Both the position numbers and the translations under genes were made by a program. Positions 61,510 through 64,000 of a DNA stretch of 64,000 bases are shown here, one piece after another; within the stretch, counting starts at the first letter, position 1, and every line of letters begins with the position of its first letter. The DNA is taken from contig CAYQYP010000014.1 in the NCBI GenBank assembly GCA_964421755.1, positions 1 through 64,000 of the forward strand, in the 5' to 3' direction. The notes below the pieces were generated by a model. That model was not told the DNA's origin. It made no database searches and saw only the letters and a program-made list of their open reading frames with translations. The DNA is from CAVUUN01 sp964421755. GTDB lineage: Bacteria > Acidobacteriota > UBA6911 > RPQK01.

Positions 61510-63057
61510 ATGATTAGAAGCCTTGCCTTTAGGACTGCGACCGCGCCGGTTCTGTTTTTGACAATGGCGCTTTATCTCCACGGATCGAACCACCGGGAGG
61601 CTCCTATCACCGCTCTTGATCACAAGGCGGACATTACCGACCTCTACGCGTTCGTCAGCTACGCTCCCGACCAGTCTCCCAATACCCCGCCCAGCAAAGT
61701 AACGATAATCCTCTGCGTCGATCCTTTGCTCGAACCGGCCAACGGACCGACTTTCTTTCCGTTCGACCCTGAGATCCGTTACGAGATCAAGGTTGATAAC
61801 GACCATGACGCGGTGGAAGACGTCACCTTTCAGTTTCGCTTCGAGACCGACTACCGGCTCCCCGGCCTGTTTACCGCACTGGCTGGTGCAGGCGACCAGG
61901 GCGCCTTTGAACCAGGCACCCAGAATCTCGTAGTCCCGCCCAGGATTAACTCGTTCGAGAGTCTGGGACTGAATCAGAGACAGACCTATACCGTGACGAT
62001 GATCAAAGGCAACAAGAGAGCCGACCTGAAACGCGCGGACGGGTCATCGTTGTTCGCGGTGCCGGCGAACGCCGGTCCCCGGACGATGGATTATGCCGCG
62101 CTTTTTGCCGCCGGCACGTACGATCTCGGACAAGGAGTTTCAGTTTTCGCGGGTACGACGGACGATCCGTTTTGGATCGATCTTGGCGCCGCGTTCGATA
62201 CGGCGAACTTTCGCACCCTTGGGAGCGGGGTCCCGGGCGTTCTTACGGCTGCCGAGGACGTTGCCCCACAGAACTTCGCCAGCGATACGGTCTCGGGGTT
62301 CGCAGTGAACGCGATTGCGATTGAGGTACCTATTGAACTGCTCACTTCCACTGGGAAGGTGGAACCGGCGACATCGCTTGCCGCTACAATCGGAATCTGG
62401 GCCACAACGTCGCGGCGCCGGGAAACGGTGCGCCGTTCTCCTTCTCCCACGCTTGCCTCCGGACCCTTCCGGCAAGTCCAGAGAATCGGGAATCCGTTGA
62501 TCAACGAACTGATCATCGGGATCGGCTCCAAGGATCGTTTCAGCATGGACCGCCCGCGCCGCGATTCTCAGTTTGCCGATTTCTTCCTGGATCCAGCCAT
62601 CGTGCGGGTTGTTGAAGCGCTGTATGGGGGTGCCCTCAGCGTGCCGGTCGCGCCTCGCACGGATCTGTTACCGCTGGTCACTTACGCTCCACCGATTGCA
62701 GCAGAGGGGACCCCCGGGGGGCCGATTGCGGATCTTCTCCGTCTGAACACCGGAGTCCCCGCTACCCCGCCTGATTCCATGAACAGGCTGGGCCTCATTG
62801 GCGGGGATCCTGCCGGTTTTCCAAACGGTCGCCGATTGCAGGATGACGTAGTCGACGTCGTTCTCCGGGTGGGGGTGGGAGGCGTCTTGGCGCCCTTCCC
62901 CGGCTTCAATCCCGACGTCAATGGCCGACTGGGCGATGGCGTCAACGTCAACGATGCCTCCTACCAACCCCAGTTTCCTTACCTTGCGCACTGTCCGGAC
63001 GGGCGAAATCGCCGTCACATTGACCCTGGCGAACCCGGAGGTGGACCTGTCGACTGA
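61510..63057 (+). CDS. Secreted DUF4331 family protein
   Basis: A 515-residue protein. The ATG at 61510 follows AAAGGAG; an upstream in-frame extension is unlikely. A signal peptide (about 1-24) precedes GSNHREAPITALDHKADITDLYAFVSY, the DUF4331 hallmark with conserved Asp and His. FSMDRPRRDSQFADFFLDP and LQDDVVDVVLRVGVGG occur further on. The family has no established reaction; it is often near TPR proteins in Acidobacteria, Bacteroidetes and Proteobacteria, as here. It precedes the TPR gene by 83 bases on the same strand. Confidence 0.88.
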   Translation: MIRSLAFRTATAPVLFLTMALYLHGSNHREAPITALDHKADITDLYAFVSYAPDQSPNTPPSKVTIILCVDPLLEPANGPTFFPFDPEIRYEIKVDNDHDAVEDVTFQFRFETDYRLPGLFTALAGAGDQGAFEPGTQNLVVPPRINSFESLGLNQRQTYTVTMIKGNKRADLKRADGSSLFAVPANAGPRTMDYAALFAAGTYDLGQGVSVFAGTTDDPFWIDLGAAFDTANFRTLGSGVPGVLTAAEDVAPQNFASDTVSGFAVNAIAIEVPIELLTSTGKVEPATSLAATIGIWATTSRRRETVRRSPSPTLASGPFRQVQRIGNPLINELIIGIGSKDRFSMDRPRRDSQFADFFLDPAIVRVVEALYGGALSVPVAPRTDLLPLVTYAPPIAAEGTPGGPIADLLRLNTGVPATPPDSMNRLGLIGGDPAGFPNGRRLQDDVVDVVLRVGVGGVLAPFPGFNPDVNGRLGDGVNVNDASYQPQFPYLAHCPDGRNRRHIDPGEPGGGPVD

Positions 63058-63140
63058 TGAGCAACCACCTCGGAGCATCGGACTCCAGCTCGGCACAAGG
63101 CAGGCCGGAGCCCGATGCTCCCAAGACCTTGGAGGCGAAT

Positions 63141-64000
63141 ATGAGACTCTTTACATGCTTGGTTTTGGCGCTGAGTATCAGCATTAATGTGAGTGGGCGG
63201 GAACCAACACGCCAGTCCTCTCCGGCCCAGGAAAAAATCAAACGGCTCGAAGAGACGATTGACCGGAACCCAACCACGCCCGGCCCCTACAATCAACTCG
63301 CCTGGGCATTGTCCAGCCGGGCTCGTGAGACGTCCGATCCGTCGTTCTATGACCAGGCTGAAGCAGTTTTGCAGAAGTCGCTCGAGCTCGACCCCGGCAG
63401 CTATGAGGCCCTGAAGATTCGCGTCTGGGTGCTCCTCGGGAAGCATGAGTTCCAGAAGGCCCTGGAAGAGGCGGAGCGCCTCCGTAAGCGCTTTCCGGAT
63501 GATGTGATGGTCTACGGGTTCCTGGTCGACGCGAATACTGAGCTCGGTAACTACAAGGAGGCGGAAGAAGCTGCTCAGTGGATGCTGGATCTTCGGCCGG
63601 GCAATGTTGCAGGTCTTACGCGCGCCGCCTATCTGCGGGAGCTTTTCGGCGACCTCGAAGGCGCGATCCAGTTCATGCAGCTCGCCTATCAGCGCACGGC
63701 GCCACAAGAGACAGAGAATCTCGCTTGGATCTCCACCCACGTAGGCCGTCTATGTCTGATGTCCGGAAAGATAAAGGCCGCCGAGCGGGCGCTCCACCAG
63801 GCCCTCGCTCACTTTCCAAACTACCACTATGCGCTCGGGGAACTTGCCAAGGTGCGGCAAGTCCAGAAGCGGTTCAATGAAGCTGTGGGTCTCCTGCGGC
63901 AGCGCTACGCGCAGGCACCCCATCCGGAGAATCTGTACCAGCTTGCCGAGACACTGATGAAGGCCGGGCGGCGCAGGGAGGCCGGGCCGCTTCTCCTGAG
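63141..64000 (+). CDS. Secreted TPR-repeat protein (partial, runs off the window)
   Basis: The frame opens at ATG 63141 after TTGGAGG, with a short signal peptide (RLFTCLVLALSISINVSG), and stays open through the last base, so the 3' end is missing. At least 286 residues are seen. Tetratricopeptide repeats are evident: YNQLAWALSSRA, YDQAEAVLQKSLELDPG, FQKALEEAERLRKRFPDD, YKEAEEAAQWMLDLRPG, IKAAERALHQALAHFPN and FNEAVGLLRQRYAQAPH. TPRs mediate protein contacts; linkage to DUF4331 suggests the two work together in the periplasm. The gene is easily missed because it lacks a stop inside the window. Confidence 0.88.
   Translation, partial: MRLFTCLVLALSISINVSGREPTRQSSPAQEKIKRLEETIDRNPTTPGPYNQLAWALSSRARETSDPSFYDQAEAVLQKSLELDPGSYEALKIRVWVLLGKHEFQKALEEAERLRKRFPDDVMVYGFLVDANTELGNYKEAEEAAQWMLDLRPGNVAGLTRAAYLRELFGDLEGAIQFMQLAYQRTAPQETENLAWISTHVGRLCLMSGKIKAAERALHQALAHFPNYHYALGELAKVRQVQKRFNEAVGLLRQRYAQAPHPENLYQLAETLMKAGRRREAGPLLL

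Overview
The window is about 64 kb of GC-rich (roughly 58-60%) bacterial chromosome. Genes are dense, in short operons with many ATGA, GTGA or TTGA start/stop overlaps. The content suggests a Gram-negative, largely anaerobic or facultative heterotroph, most probably Acidobacteriota or a close relative. The pointers are PmoA-like, ThuA and Gfo/Idh secreted proteins, DUF4331 next to a TPR protein, several 2-oxoacid:ferredoxin oxidoreductases, pseudopilin genes, NtrC-type signalling and many nested palindromic intergenic repeats. That lineage call is inference. I see no tRNA, rRNA, phage, intact transposase or CRISPR array.

Layout. 0-5 kb: secreted sugar-metabolism-like genes (PmoA-like, TAT Gfo/Idh oxidoreductase, ThuA) and a secreted M28 peptidase. 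5.6-11.5 kb (minus): unknown secreted protein, family-5 solute-binding protein, membrane histidine kinase and NtrC-type regulator, overlapping like one sensory operon. 11.5-13.4 kb: L,D-transpeptidase, repeats, tetraheme cytochrome c. 13.5-18.2 kb: B12-type radical SAM enzyme, a degenerate histidine kinase without its phospho-histidine, and a Liv-type binding lipoprotein. 18.5-19.8 kb: sulfurtransferase and SufE-like protein. 20-27 kb: a porGD-like triple fusion with porA and porB (minus), divergent from iorAB (plus). 27.5-32.6 kb: larC, a degenerate MetRS-like protein, tatD and a polyprenyl synthetase. 32.7-36.2 kb: PBP1A, a small secreted protein and greA. 36.2-41.9 kb: nuoJKLMN, the membrane arm of complex I only. 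42-46.5 kb: vapBC, thiS-thiG-aroB-ubiE/menG and a secreted charged protein. 46.5-49 kb: four overlapping minor-pseudopilin genes. 49.4-51.5 kb: tsaE and bifunctional nnr. 51.7-60.5 kb: M48 protease, TolC-like protein, pyruvate:ferredoxin oxidoreductase with a dihydroorotate-dehydrogenase-like partner, DinB-like protein. 61-64 kb: DUF4331 protein and a TPR protein cut by the window end.

Physiology. PFOR (nifJ), PorAB/GD and IorAB would feed electrons from pyruvate, other 2-oxoacids and aryl-pyruvates into ferredoxin. The GltD-like module fused to the Por gamma subunit offers a route to NAD(P)H, and the Nuo membrane arm is a possible proton-pumping sink.

The points most worth a second look are the MetRS-like protein with eroded HIGH and KMSKS signatures in the usual metS-tatD position; the pseudokinase between a radical SAM gene and a binding-protein gene; the binding-protein/kinase/NtrC operon; the three-module Por fusion; and families of nested palindromes, some of which supply the last codons of neighbouring genes (sufE-like, tsaE).
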